Part shown: one piece after another, positions 9,830 through 22,111 of the stretch
How the letters are laid out: each line of letters opens with the position of its first letter
Numbering within the stretch: the first letter of the stretch is position 1
DNA from: Dipteris shenzhenensis
Taxonomy: Eukaryota > Polypodiophyta > Polypodiopsida > Gleicheniales
Assembly: GCA_047967505.1 (NCBI GenBank)
Contig: CM106539.1
Reading direction: 5' to 3' (one strand)
DNA: 64,000 nucleotides
Program-made: the position numbers and the translations under genes
The notes under the pieces: generated by a model
What the model was told of the DNA's origin: nothing
The model's input: the letters and a program-made list of their open reading frames with translations, nothing else
The model's database searches: none

Positions 9830-10790
9830 TCAGTAGCGGCCGGTGTCGATTGCGAGCATTTGTTGGAGTTGAGTGAGCTCTTCCTTTAAGTCTTGGATCT
9901 CATTGTTTTGCTTTGCATGGCATGAAGTAAGTTTGTTATTTTGATCCAGTTCCTCTTGTAGTTGTTGCATGAGCTATTTCAACTGTTGTTGCAAAGTATT
10001 GGGATTCATGCATTAGTTAAACATGTCTTGGAAAACAGCCTTGAGTTGTTGTTGCAAGTCTTCTCGTGTCCCTATTCCCTCTTGTTCACCCCTTTTGAAT
10101 ACATCAAGAATTGGTCCTTGAGAATTTTGATAAGAGAGTGGATCTAAATATTGTACCCTTGTTGAGGAATCCTTCGTCGGTGCATGAGTAACATGCAATT
10201 CCTCTTCCATGGCTGGCATCCATATTTGAGATTTGCAGAGGATGCTTTTTACACTCTTCTCATGCAAAAGTATTGCACTTCAAGAGCTTGGGTGATCGAG
10301 ATGTGCTTGCATGCCACATGGTTTTGCATCATGGGATAGACATGTGTGACCTCTTTTTGATGCCATCCTTTGGAGTTCTTCCTTCTTTGTGCAATCTACT
10401 TTTGTGAGGTTTGGTTCGGGGTCATCAGTTGATTGCCAATTCACACTACCTTTCTTAGCTCCTTTTTTCTTTTTGTTCTTTTTGCTTGTTGGTTGACTTT
10501 CCATTGCACAGATGTTAGTGATACATGTTTTGCTTGAAACCATTGTCAAACCACCCTCATTACTATCTAGTGCATTCGATGATTCTATAGGGTTGTGCTA
10601 TGTGTATAATTGGAGTTAGAAACTACTTCAGTTGTATTTGGAAACCTATCTTTCTAATATTGCTTCAATCATTTCCCGATCCTTCTCAATTGATCCTTCA
10701 ATCATCATTGTGGCATCATATACCTCTATTATGGTTTTGCAATTATAGTGATCCGATTGCTCTTTAATTTGTTCATGGAAGCTTTTGAAT
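9830..10790 (-). pseudogene. Coiled-coil reading-frame relic of unknown family
   Basis: A single minus-strand frame can be followed from about 10790 to 9830 through several in-frame stops (for example near 10648, 10282, 10013 and 9972). It reads a charged N-terminal part (GSIEKDREMIEAILER), a lysine-rich patch (SKKNKKKKGAKKG), a middle part, then a heptad-like glutamine/leucine stretch (LMQQLQEELDQNN, NEIQDLKEELTQLQQML). I do not recognise the family. The mix of a basic patch and a coiled coil would suit a Gag-like or nuclear scaffold protein, but that is inference. Its 5' end abuts the 3' LTR of copia D, which may have inserted into or next to it. Confidence 0.35.
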
Positions 10791-10952
10791 AACGAGTGCT
10801 CTAAGTGTGGGAGAGGAGAGCACACACAAAGGGATGGGGAGACACCAAAAGTGGTGGAGCAAAAGCTACTCCAGCTTATTCCTCTATCATATATATATGA
10901 GTATACATGGGCATTGTACAAGTGGGTGGGCACACTGCCCTTTACCCCAACA
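10790..10952 (-). mobile_element. Partial 3' LTR of copia element D
   Basis: On the minus strand a purine-rich tract (AAGTGGGAGGT, 10953-10963) is followed by TGTTGGGGTAAAGGGCAG, a typical TG-start of a copia LTR. About 60 bases in there is a TATATATATGATAG promoter-like stretch. The inner LTR edge at 10952 is fairly clear. The outer edge is not: sequence merges with the neighbouring relic near 10790. Confidence 0.5.
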
Positions 10953-11043
10953 ACCTCCCACTTAAAGGCAGTGTGCCTTTAAGGGAGTATAGTACACATA
11001 TAATACAATCAGCCATAGGCTGAAAAACAAGATGACCACACCG

Positions 11044-12135
11044 TCATCCTATGCCCATCGGCACTTTACAATGTGCAAAGTGCATAGAGGATAAGCTGCT
11101 AGCAGACATCAGGTTTGCAGGATAGAAAATGACAAGCTGTAGATGCCTGTCAACCAAGATCTCATGCCAGATCTCACTGGGAGAGTGAACTCTCACCACC
11201 ACGTGCTCCTGTGCTAAGTCCATAGCACCCGAACTATCACTGTGTAAAGAAAATGTCTCTGTACCACCTGTGACCATAAGCACATGCCCAACAATAGACC
11301 TCTGTTGGTCTACCCAACCTACATCACCTACATGCTGCTCCTGGAAACAGAAGGACCTGATGTCCACAACCGCTTCCCTACTGCCAAAATCTGCCATAAT
11401 CATGCTACCAACTCCCACTGCAACGGAAGCAAGAACCGGAAGTGTAGCCCCAATGGCAAACATGTGAGAACCAAGTCTCAACACAGTCATGGATGCATGA
11501 AGTACTATGGCTGCCATATCAACCATAACTTGCTGCTCAACTGATCTGTGATCGTCAAACCTACTGTGTTTCAAGTATGGAGCCAATACAGGCAATGGAG
11601 TACTCAGTAACCTCCCTCTCTCCATACTGAAACAACCAAGTATCTGAGAAACATCATCAAGACCATGCAGCTCCCACTGCAAGGCATCCCTATCCATAAG
11701 GAACCATATGGCAAGTAACCTCAAAAGGATAGCAACCTCCTGAATACTGAGACCATAACCTGTCTCACTGCGCATCACATCCTGAGCTCTCATAACGGTA
11801 TCAAACCTATGAAGCCAAGCTCGAGGGGATTGCTTCTGGCCATGGAGGCACTTATTGAGTAAACATATCAATGATTCCTGCCCATGCGCAATATGACCCG
11901 AGTCAATAACTGCAGAAACCACATCTGTCCTGGCATAACCAGCCAATGGGTCATACCGGGCATCATTAGCCAAGGTATCCTCCTCACCATGCATAGCCTC
12001 ATCCTCATCTGCAAGAGGCACTCCGCATCCTGGGAGTAAAACTGTAACTGTCCATAGAAGATGCATCAACAATCTCCATAGGAGTATAAACCTGTGGAAT
12101 ACTAGAGACATATGACCGTCTCTGACCAAAATCAA
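11044..12135 (-). pseudogene. Copia element D: RT/RNase H remnant
   Basis: Decayed C-terminal part of a copia Pol. It keeps LLNKCLHGQKQSPRAWLHRF (family: L-x-K-S-L-Y-G-L-K-Q-S-P-R-A-W), a QILGC block, STPLPV, the RNase H-like RRSTSGY counterpart (QQRSIVGHVLMVTGG), DSSGAMDLAQEHVV and IWHEILVDRHLQL. The palm segment with the YVDD box is missing, so part of RT is deleted. The frame stays open for 363 codons despite this. It follows the gag-PR-IN frame (stop at 12143) in a different frame. Confidence 0.75.
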
Positions 12136-12142
12136 GAAGTAA

Positions 12143-14209
12143 TCATGGCTGTCCCAACTTTATCACCTGCTTACTGTGGGAAAAACCTCCCACTCCAAGG
12201 GATATGGGCTGCCCTTGCAAAGAATTCGGAGGTATCAGTGCACTTACACCCTCCTGGAACATTACTTTCCTGCTATCCACAATCCTGGGCTGTCTAAACA
12301 TAGCATCCTCTCTGAAATAAACATTATGGCTGCGTATCAATTCTCTAGTTGAAGAATCCCATAACCTATAGTCCTTATTGGATTCACTATATCCAAGGAA
12401 GATACACCTCCTCGATCGGGAACCATGAGCATAAGCCTCGCAACCAAACACACGTAAATGCTCATAACATGGTGCCTTGCCTGTCAAGAAGAAAAATGGC
12501 ACTCTACCATTCAAAGATCTCCTGGGTGACCTGTTAAGCAAGTATGCAACTGTCTTACATGCCTCAGCCCAATAGCATTCGGTAAGACCTGCATACCGTA
12601 GCATGCTACCCATCCTGTCCAATAGAATCCGATTTATGCCTTCTGCTAAGGCATCGTGAGCAGAAAGATGAGGAGTGGTCAACATCCTCCTGATACCAAG
12701 TGTATCACATAGATGCTGAAATCTAAGAGAGGTAAACTCTGCATCACCATCAGTCATCAAGCTCAATAGCTTCTTTCTTGACTGATTTTCAGCATTACCC
12801 AAGAAGCACTGAAATGTATCATATACATCATGCTTCTGCCGAATCGGATATACCCATATGTACTTTGTAGCAGCATCAATAAATGTCACAAAGTAAGAGG
12901 CACCACCTAGTGAAACGGTAGGCATAGGCCCATAAACTGCACTATGAACCAACTGCAATGGCTCAACATACCTCTCACTGACTGTCTTCCTCACAAAAGA
13001 GGATCCTGATTGCTGATCATCATCACAATCATGACATAAAATTTGAGAGACATCCATAACAGGAATGTATCTTAATGTTGTAAGGGCTTCCATACCTGCA
13101 GTAGACATACGTCTAAGTCTGGCATACCATAAACTAGCTGATGGCTGCTTACTAATCATAAGCATCTTATCCTGGACACCTAATACATGCAATGCATAAG
13201 AGAATCCAACCCGTGATCCCCTAGCCATAACCAGATTGCCTCTAGCAATCTTCCATGCATGATCACCCAAAGAGACATGATAACTTGCCTCAACCAATCG
13301 TCCAGTACTGATCTTGCTCGTAGCAAGTCCTGGTATATGTCTAACCCTCTGTAGAACAAGAATAGAGCCACTAGGCATAACAAGGTGGATATCCCCATAA
13401 CCATAGACATCCATAGAATGATCAATGCCCATCAAACCACTCTCCACAATGCATTCCTGATATGCACTGAACCATGACCTATGAGGGGTCATATGACATG
13501 AAGCACATGGATCTAACATCCAATCGCCGAGAATGGGTACATCAGTGGCCAAGAAGGAGGTGTCAGACATAGACAAAAGAATGCCTTCATCACTGCTACT
13601 GTCAGTGGAAACCCTGGCATCCACGCCTTGAAGCTCAACATGCTTCTTCTCCTTCTTCATGTCATTCTTAACCTTGCTCTTCTTCTTGTATTTTCTCAGC
13701 CATTTCCAGCAATACTTTTTCATGTGGCCATACTTTCCACAATAGAAACATCTAACACAAGTCCGAGAGCTAGACTTGCTCCTGGAATTCCCCCTTGAAC
13801 ATGACTTGTTTCTACCAATTGATCGACCTTTGGAGTGCATATCAAGGCTGTATTTCAGCCCATCAGGACATTTCAGCCCATCATGCTGTAACATAACACT
13901 ATCATGGTCATACATTCGGCATATACGAGTATAAAATTCATATGCATGGTAGTCTACACCCTGTACACCATCCTGTACCTGCAAGTAGACTGACTTCGAG
14001 AGTGATGATTGAATGATAGAGCATGCTTGCTCATCCATGTCATCCCAATCACTCTGTTTAATGCTATTAGGCTTGACACCTTTGCATTGAATGGGCTTAT
14101 GCTGCCTCTTCTGCACTAACACATCATAAATCTGCTCTTTCCAATACTGAAAGTTTGATCCATCCAACCTCTCAATATCAAAGAGGGCACTACCAGCTGT
14201 AGATGCCAT
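12143..14209 (-). pseudogene. Copia element D: gag-protease-integrase open frame with lost catalytic residues
   Basis: 688 codons from the first ATG (MASTAGSALFDIERLDGSN; the upstream 17 codons lack ATG). Order: Gag N-terminus (LDGSNFQYWKEQI), an apparently shortened Gag, zinc knuckle C-x2-C-x4-H-x4-C (CFYCGKYGHMKKYC, residues 154-167) intact, basic patch, protease region (WMLDPCASCHMTP, D233), pre-integrase, integrase core. Against the copia norm, the protease triad D-S/T-G reads D-P-C. The pre-integrase H residues are gone (LWYARLRRM) although C392/C395 remain. The first integrase aspartate is alanine (HSAVYGPM, A424), while D487 and E523 keep the 35-residue spacing. No stop interrupts the frame. 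Enzymatically it should be dead. It might have moved in trans as a Gag-coding non-autonomous element, or be an old copy that has escaped stops by chance. Confidence 0.75.
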
Positions 14210-15056
14210 ATCTGTGGCACAATAGGTCACAACCAAAGAGCAGTATAGTGCAATAGGCAACCCAAATGACCAAAAAATATAGTGTTGTCCAGACCAATCA
14301 GGTCTCTAAATAAATTGGCTGATCCAATGCTCAAAAGCACTCAGCCATAAAGAGGCATAAACAAGAATATATGCAGCCCAGTAACCTTCCAATGCCTGGC
14401 AATTGAAGTAAGAAATGCACTGAACCAAATGAGCAATGCCTGCTCAACCAATGGCAATAGGAGCCCAGCTCAACTATCCATAAACATCATTGCGGAATCC
14501 ACCAATGCAAATCCATAATGCATCGAAATGGCATTTACTGCATCACCAATGCATCACCTCGAGTGTGCAATCCTTTGGAAACAAAATCAAGCATTCACCA
14601 CTTGCCAAATGTGCCAAAGTGACTTGCCTAAATGCCAATAATGCCCTTGGACTGAAGTGAGATCCCAATCACTTTCTGTATTTTACTGTGAGTTCCCAAT
14701 TCACTATTGTGCAAGAGAAATTCCTACAACAATACCTCACAGCCACTTTGGGCAAAATAACATGCTGTCCCTGCTTTTGAACAGCGATATCTTTTCACTG
14801 AAAGACCGGATGCCAAAGCTGTAAACAGCAAAGTTGTAGCTGGTAGAAAGATCTACAACTTGTCAGTTGATCTCAGGAGCCAAATCCTTGTGGATTCTCA
14901 GATATTCTCACCTGAAAAATAGCTTCCTGCACATTGGTCACAAGTAGACAGTAGACTGCAACTTTTTGTGGTTTTGCAGAGGCTGTAACTCCTGCAGCTT
15001 ATACCGGATCAATTTGCTTCCAAAAGCAAAGTTGTAGTATGTTCTGTGATACCAAC
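14210..15056 (-). mobile_element. Copia element D: leader and putative primer-binding site
   Basis: Noncoding leader between gag and a tRNA-Met-like primer-binding site (TGGTATCACAGAAC on the minus strand, 15043-15056; norm TGGTATCAGAGC, so imperfect). The 5' LTR expected beyond 15056 is not seen. Instead the transposase relic's C-terminal coding begins within about 40 bases, so the 5' LTR appears deleted or the site is coincidental. Confidence 0.4.
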
Positions 15057-15099
15057 TATCACATGTGAGTGATCCTTCACATACTCAAACATGGGTACA

Positions 15100-16067
15100 C
15101 AAGGTGGCTCTCCACTTGGTAGCATTGGCCGGATGTCTCTTCCACAACTCAATGCCACCTTCACTTGGTTGCCAATCTAATGATCATGGATGCACTTTAT
15201 ATTGCATGATAGGAACTTCATTTCACATAAAGAACCGAAATTGGAGAGGCTTTGAGTGTCCCACTAAAGCATCTTGCCCATTGCATAGGCATCCATCAAC
15301 ATAGCTCTTGAAATCAGGGACTTCCGTTATCAAAAATGGCATTGGAGAAGACTCCTCACATTGTCTAAAAGTATCCATGAGATGTGCAAATGTCAATGTT
15401 TGGCTAGTTCTTAACCTCTCTGAAAACCTGCTGAACATTGCATCAATATCCTCATGTGTATGCCCAACCATCAAGAATCCCAATTGAATTGACTTGAAAA
15501 TCCCTCGAGCAACAAGTAATGATAGGTAAGCAAACAAGTACCTATTCGTGTTTTCATAACCACAATTATCCAACTGCAACAATAGGTGTTCGGGTAGCTT
15601 CTTATAAGGATTTTCTTGACCATGCCACTCTAGCCTCGGTGTTCCGTGTTCCATCCGAGTCCACCTAGAGGAAGCTGTGCACCATTCTTCTGAGTTGTCC
15701 CATGCACCTCTTGTGGAAGCACTGGCAGGATGGAATGTTCCAAGATGTAGCAAGCAATACCTGGTTGACAACTAGATCCATGCCTATAAGGAAGAGTTTG
15801 GTTGAGTTCCATTATAGAAGCTTGTGCTGAATCCTCTCTAGAATCGGGGAAAACTGCTACTCTGCCATGATATGCAAACCCATATGACACCCTAGGTATC
15901 TCATTGTCTATCCATGTGGGATCCCAGCTGAAGCCATGATCTGCCCTCCAATCATGGATCTCTTGGACCTCTTCCATGCTCGTGAAGAAACTTACGGATT
16001 TAGTCCAGTTGATTGCCAACAAGGCAGGATAATAATGAAGAACCAACCCAAATACATATAATAGCAT
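15100..16067 (-). pseudogene. DDE-like transposase relic (DUF7869-type)
   Basis: Minus strand. The upstream part (16067 to about 15765) reads HDWRADHGFSWDPTWIDNEI and RVSYGFAYHGRVAVF. After one frameshift near 15770 the core follows: HLLLQLDNCGYENTNRYLFA, then FLMVGHTHEDIDAMFSRFSE. The 'QxDN...N-x-x-x-x-F' aspartate block followed by 'G-H-T-x-E-D-x-D-x-x-F-S-R' is what I recall for the eukaryotic DUF7869 domain, an RNase H-fold, transposase-like family common in non-flowering plants and invertebrates. The C-terminus continues past two TGA stops (15223-15225 and about 15169) to KRHPANATKW near 15100. Terminal inverted repeats were not found. Transposition (DNA cut and paste) is inferred, not shown. 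Confidence 0.55.
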
Positions 16068-16069
16068 AC

Positions 16070-16955
16070 TTTACATTTTTGAATATTTCAATATAACATG
16101 AAGTAGAGCATATGCATTTATGTACATTTTAATATAGCATGCAGCAGTATAATAAAAAATGTCATTTTGGCCTTGTGTATATGGTACAATCATCATCAGT
16201 CACATTGAGTAAAAAAATATCATTCACTTCGCAAGCATATATGTCCCCACTCTACCTCCCCTTTATATACTATGTTCTATGAATGACCCCAGAACATAGG
16301 AGATTGTGCCCTCTCCTCCTCACAATCCTCCCCACAAGGTGACTTGATGGACAATCATCTTGGACATCCACATTTGCAATCTCTCTTAGGCCATACCCTG
16401 TAGCCACATGATGCTAACAATTTCATCAACCCTTTCTATAATTCCCCTTTGCCACTCTAGTCCTAGATCTACATAAATGAAAATCCAACAATCATACCCA
16501 TAATTGAAATTGCTACTTCAAATTAGGAAATTGTATTGCTACTTGCACACCCTAACCCCAATCACTAACTCTTCATTAGAAATTTGAATTACTACTTGCA
16601 ATTTTCACATTGTCTATAAGCCTATGAAAGATCATCATAAACATGTATGCATGTAACCATAGATGTATCAAGTTAGCTAAGAGATGCATGGAAATAATTG
16701 TTATTAGTACAATTCTAGAAAATGTTAATGGTACTAAATTTAGGAATTCATGCATAACTAGAATCATAACATCAATTGGACAGTCAAGTTCTCTAAAATT
16801 GTAACATCAATGGGACATTGTATTATATGAAATGACTTTTTTGCAAAGGACTATAGCGCACCTCTATTGAGGATTGGAGCTGTTTACAAGACACAGACTC
16901 AAGATTTTTTAGAGGGCCTAAAGGCCAACCATTGCCAATAGCTTTTCTTTAATTT
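16070..16955. other. Unassigned AT-rich region
   Basis: No coding, repeat or RNA signal beyond simple AT-rich DNA. Confidence 0.3.
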
Positions 16956-16959
16956 GTCT

Positions 16960-17135
16960 TTACAAGGCTTCTATATTGAGAAAAATACTTGTACCTGCAA
17001 AGTATCTACAAGACTACTGCATTGAGATAAATATAGGTACCTAGAAAGTATCTACAAGACTACTATATTGAGATAAATACATGTACCTACAAAGTATCTA
17101 GAAAACTAATGTACTGAGATATTCCGAAACACTAA
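16960..17135 (+). repeat. Tandem repeat, unit about 53 bp, about 3.3 copies
   Basis: AAGTATCTACAAGACTACT / ATATTGAGATAAATACATGT / ACCTAC repeats directly with a few changes between about 16960 and 17135. The phrases TTGAGATAAATA and TACCTA(C/G)AAAGTATCTA mark each unit. Confidence 0.85.
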
Positions 17136-17139
17136 GGGG

Positions 17140-19590
17140 AAGGTTTCCTATTCTATTGTAGATCTCACTCCACTCATTTGGAAGAGGGTCTACAAAAATC
17201 CAACAAAATTTTTTTTCATTGCACTCTTCCTGACCAAGTAATGTCTTTTAAAGAAGTTCTATGGGATGTATGGCTTGTACCTTTGCGGCAAACACAAATC
17301 TAAAATAGTCATATGGTTAAACCTTCACAAACTCTGACATTGTGCTAAGAAAATGTGCCAATTCCATGAGATATGGCCCCATGATGAGTAGCAACTCATC
17401 ATCTATCTGGGCTCCATTGTAGGGTTGTGGTGATATACATGTATGTGGAGAGTTGCACAACCCTTTCTCCCAAGTATCATCCAATAGCAATGTATATTTG
17501 AGATCAGAGGTGATACCCATTTCATCAAAGGAGAAGTAGCTCTAAGTTGCACCTCAAGTGGTAGATCCCTTCCTTCTTAATGTAACTAGACTGAAACAAG
17601 TGAATGTAGCATTGTAATAGACAAAACGTAAATAGTAGTGACATAGAAGCTCCAATACATAGAAAGTAACAAATCAATTATTAATCCATATCAAAAGCTA
17701 TTGAGAAAGGTCCTATGCAAACACCCTTCATCCTATAGTGGGTCTGTGCTTCTAATAACCTACATAATGCTGACCAACATGTGGGAGCTCAGCTCAGCTC
17801 AAATAATGATAAGGTGTAGCACAAATTTTGGAGAGCCCCAACCTACCCCATAAGGATGAAGAATCAAAGTTTGTAGAGCTCAAAGAGGAGATAGTGCCTA
17901 AATTAGATAGTTGCTCCCCAGAAAGGCAAGGATATGAACATGATCAAGAGAAGCTTTTTGAAGATTGGCAACTTATAGATGTTTAGAATTGCACATGCTC
18001 TTGTTGATGGAATATTCTACATGTCTATAGGGGGTCCCTCGATTTATTTTTGTTAAGTTAATTTTTGAATTTCTTCCCCTTTCAGTCATCAAACTATGGT
18101 GATAGAATTATTCATTGTTGTTTTCTTCCCCTAGGCCATGGCATGCATTTTTTAGAAGTGTACAATGGAATTGCTTCTCCTTCTAATATGTAAAGTACCT
18201 AGGTGTGGATATGCATCATAGTTTCTTCCCATTGTCCCTCTTCTTGGGAGCACCTTTGATAGGGGCTTGGAGCCATGACTACTAATTTCTCCCTCAAGAA
18301 ATATCTCCACAAGGTATGGGCCTTGCCTAGCTAGAGGCCATCAAGATTGGCATTAGAGTCATCTAGGTGACTAGCCGAGAGTGGGGGGTTAGCACAGCTT
18401 GATAGGCACACATATCCAAATGGTTCAACATACAGATGGACCACCTCCCCACCTTTTAGTAAAGCTTGGATGCCCCGTCCCTCCAAATCCTATGAGATAA
18501 GATCAACTTGGTTGGATCTACTCTAGCTCTATACATCACAAACTTGGGGTGGGAACTAAGAGTTCCCACCAAAATATAGTTCTACCATGATCACTTCTTG
18601 ATAGTATAAGAGAATGGAGTGAGTACCAAGCCACAGTGTCTGGAGGACAAATGGGTCTCACATGCACTGAGGATTGCCATCAGACGCATGCGGGTCTTGT
18701 CCAACCAGCCAAGTTTGAGGTAGGGAGAGCCACAAGCATATCTAGAGAGAAACGGACTTGCATGCTATGCACATTGGCAGAGGTAGAGACATAGAAGCAC
18801 TTCTGATGCACTTGTGCTGCCTATTATGAGGCTCGAGGATGGTCCCACTGTCTCTTTAAGGAGGGACATGGGTCCGGGCCACTCTCTCGGCTGATCCATT
18901 TCCATGACCAGGTTTGTGTTGGGCTCTACTTGATGGAGATGCGATGATACATAGGCCTTATTGTAGTAGATCAGACAGCAAGAGGTGACAATACCCCAGG
19001 AGACAAATCAAGCACAGTGACATGTCATCGACTTCTATGCCTTTGAGTCACACACTAGGGTTTTGGGCTAAATGGTTGAACCAGAAGGAAAATGTAAGCA
19101 TAGTTCTAACTACTAGCAGATAGTTTGACCACAATGGGCATCAAGCTAATTGGAAGCACACACAAATATGAGCCATCTACTATAGACAGTAAGAAGTCAA
19201 GTACCTTTTCTACACCCTTCTACTGAGCTGATAGGTCTTTGATATAGGCTCCCCAAGCTGGGTAGGTATCTTTTCCACTATCAGCTATACCACCTATCTC
19301 ACAAAACCCTAAATTTAAGTAGTCAGAATCTGGTGAATACCAAATGATCCCCATGCCAAATCCCTCTAGTGAGGATATAGATTAATATACGAGCTTCATT
19401 TCATATGAGGGAGTAGCTAGATCTAATGGTGCGATTTGGAGGTAGGTCACCTCTAGTTAGGGTAGGTCTATGAGACACCCTAGAATTAAGGGATAGACTC
19501 CTAGAAAGAGGGAAGCTGCCACTGTCAGGTTAATGAGTTCAATCAATGGAGTGATATTACTTGCCACTTTGTCATGTCATGGAGTGTCCA
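17140..19590. other. Unassigned region, probably 3' flank of a gypsy relic
   Basis: About 2.4 kb with no readable frame. It lies downstream (minus orientation) of the integrase remnant at 19.9-20.6 kb, so it may hold decayed 3' element sequence. I cannot define an LTR. Confidence 0.3.
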
Positions 19591-19591
19591 C

Positions 19592-19811
19592 CATTACATT
19601 GGTGTAATGCGGCTCATCATTGTGGTCATCCTCCATTACAAGTGGGTTCATTAAGGAGTTTGGTGCTAACTAACTAGACTATCTAGCTTGATTAACCTTA
19701 TTATGGTGTAATGTGACTCATCTTTATGGCCAAGTGGCAAGGTCTCCATTATTAGTGGGTCCATTGAGAAATCTACAGGTAGCTAGCTAGACCATTTAAC
19801 TTGAGTAACCT
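19592..19811 (+). repeat. Diverged tandem duplication, about 110-bp unit
   Basis: Two copies in a row, from ATTGGTGTAATGCGGCTCAT and ATGGTGTAATGTGACTCAT. Each runs through TCCATTA, GTGGGT(T/C)CATT, TAGCTAGACCATT-like sequence and TTGA(T/G)TAACCTTATTAT. The second copy has an insertion (GTGGCAAGG). Confidence 0.7.
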
Positions 19812-19899
19812 TATTATAGTCAGACGCATGACCCAACTAATGATCTAAACATGCCTAGACACGAAGAGAGGGCTGAATGTGAAACAAATCATCATAGGC

Positions 19900-20590
19900 C
19901 AGCAAATAGATCATGAAGGTAGGCCTCTATATGAACTAGCTTAAGAACTTTGAAAGATCCATATCTAGAAGGTTGCACCTTAGCATGTGACTATTTTGCG
20001 ATCATGTTGCATGTAGCCAAGATAGGAGTCCTAAATCTTGAGCTTATGTTGGTAATAGAGTTTGATAAGTTGAATCAATACCCTATGACCACCTCAATTT
20101 TGCTATCAATGGGAGGATGCCAAGTTCTAGAGTGCTTGAGTTTGTGTGCCCATGGGTTGTCACAAAATGGTTCAAAATATGGAGAGGAACTTGGAAGTTC
20201 TATTAGAGACAATAGAAGAGGGCAGCCCAAAATGTACCACAAGTTGGAAGAAAAGATGGGTTACTATGACTATATTACATTGCTTGGTGGTTGCTATCAA
20301 TATGGTCATTTTGGAGAATCTATCCTTTACCACATAAATATAGTCATGTCCCTTTATAGTGGTGGGAAGCCTAGTGAAAAAATTCTTAGAAATATGCTCC
20401 CAAGACCTCGAGGGAATTGGGAGAGGGAGTCCAACCCACACGATTACTTTTAGATACTTGTTTTGTTTTGACATGAACTACATGCTTTAATGAACTTATC
20501 CATATCATGTCTAAGATGTGGCCAATAAAGGTGCCTTTGAAAATGAATTACTTTCTTGATCACTCCAAAGTGCCAATCAATGAGCTCGAG
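19900..20590 (-). pseudogene. Ty3/gypsy integrase relic
   Basis: Minus strand, 5' to 3'. Near 20590-20475 an HHCC zinc-binding block reads HFGVIKKVIHFQRHLYWPH and FIKACSSCQNK. After a frameshift the core reads PLPIPSRSWEHISKNF, LPTTIKGHDYIYVVKDRFSK, then HFGLPSSIVSNRTSKFL (norm S-D-R-D, here S-N-R-T, so the second catalytic D is lost). After another frameshift it reads HPPIDSKIEVVIGY (norm H-P-Q-T-D-G-Q-T-E). A further block near 19940-19990 resembles the C-terminal GPY/F-type region (AKVQPSRYGSFKVLK). At least three frame changes and stops rule out function. No RT is readable upstream. Confidence 0.8.
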
Positions 20591-20599
20591 ATCTCAAAG

Positions 20600-21849
20600 G
20601 ATGAAAAGCATAGCCGTTGGTTTTTCCCAAAATTTGACCACTTGTGTATCCAAAATCTCATTTGCATGTGCTAGCAAATCCTAAATAAAGTACACAACTC
20701 ATACCTATGTCTTGCCTAACCTATGCAAAACATTCTCGTGGCATTCTATGACCTACCCTTTCATGCTTTCTATGTATTTTGAAAATTGTTTTCCTCGCAC
20801 CATATTTATCTTGGCTTCTTGCCATATGTGCATCTTTCTCTTTCAAAGACATTTTCCCTTGTGCTCTTTAGGCTCTCTTGGAACATGCACAAATTTTGAT
20901 TCTCATCCACGAAGCTTTGGGAAAGTCCTTGTCTCAGCTTGTTTAAATTGTTTATCATTTCTTGGTTTGCTTTTGTTATTGAATTAAGGTATCACATGAT
21001 GCAATGCAGTTTGTCCTAGGTTGCAAGAGAACTAGAGAGACTATGAGATAGGAAACTTGATAAACTTAATCAAGGTACAAGGAGAAGGTTGTAGGCCATG
21101 GAAACCAATGATACAGTATCCAAACAATAACGGAAGACACTTTTGCACAATGAATGTAGAAGGAGAAACAATGCCAAGAGAAATGCCTCCTCGGTGAGCG
21201 TCTGGCCTTAGAGGTAGCAGATGCACCCATTTGAGCAATGCCATTAGAACAAAGAGCATGAGTTTTGGTCTCAAAATTGGTGGGAGTATTCAAGGTAGCA
21301 ACATCAGGTCATTTTGCGGACTAGTAGGCTTGTGTCCTTAAAAACTTTACCCTACACTTGAGGATTCATTGAGTATCCACTCTTCCAATGCCCCAAGAGT
21401 TGCATGCCCAAGAGAGCAACTCTCTAGCTTGAGAGATGGTATCAACAAAATGAAAGGGGTGCATAGCTTAGATCAGCTATGTAGCTAAAAGAGGGAAACA
21501 TTGCTATTTTATTTTCCCATGAAACAAAATGAAATGGTTTTAAAAAGATTTCCATTAGAAGGACCAACATGATTCCAGCCTGATTGGCCATCGAGTGGAA
21601 GCAATTCAACCAAATGAGAGAAGCTTGTATTCATCAATTGAATGGAAGAAAAGGATAGATAGCCCAAATGAGGAAGTTATTTCTATAGTGACATTGTTTT
21701 GGCACAATGCTCTAAACAAGAAGGACATCTATAGGCTATGGAGGGGATGCAAGCAATGCAAGGAGCATATCACACACATGCTTGACTCAATGTAGGTTAG
21801 TAGTCAGACTTCCAATGCTGTTAGACGCTATCATTTTTCCTTGAAAATC

Positions 21850-21850
<1 letters not shown>
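20600..21850. other. Unassigned region upstream of the gypsy integrase relic
   Basis: Expected place for RT/RNase H of the same gypsy element, but no D-D box or TGxW-like motif is readable on the minus strand. A (GA)n tract lies at 21852-21880 just beyond it. Confidence 0.3.
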
Positions 21851-21881
<31 letters not shown>

Positions 21882-22076
21882 TCTTCTTTTGCAAGCCCAA
21901 TGGTTGTTCTAATTGGGGATCCATGTAACCTAACTTGAGAAATCCAATCGAGTCATTGTAGGATCGGGTCTAGCCATGAATATGTATGCTAAAATAGTAT
22001 CTCAATAGCAGGCCCGGTGGGCACATATAGTGTGATACACAACTCATACACTGTGTAATGGCACATGGTGTGTAAT

Positions 22077-22111
22077 ATAGCACATTCAATATGATACAAT
22101 GAATGTGCTAT
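22077..22111. repeat. Perfect 12-bp inverted repeat, 11-nt loop
   Basis: ATAGCACATTCA (22077-22088) pairs perfectly with TGAATGTGCTAT (22100-22111). It sits in a CA/TG-rich patch with several GTGTGTAAT(A/G) motifs. Noncoding hairpin; no terminator role is expected in a plant nucleus. Confidence 0.7.

Noticed and set aside
19950-20453. 167-codon plus-strand open frame
   Set aside because: It is the antisense of a recognisable minus-strand gypsy integrase relic.
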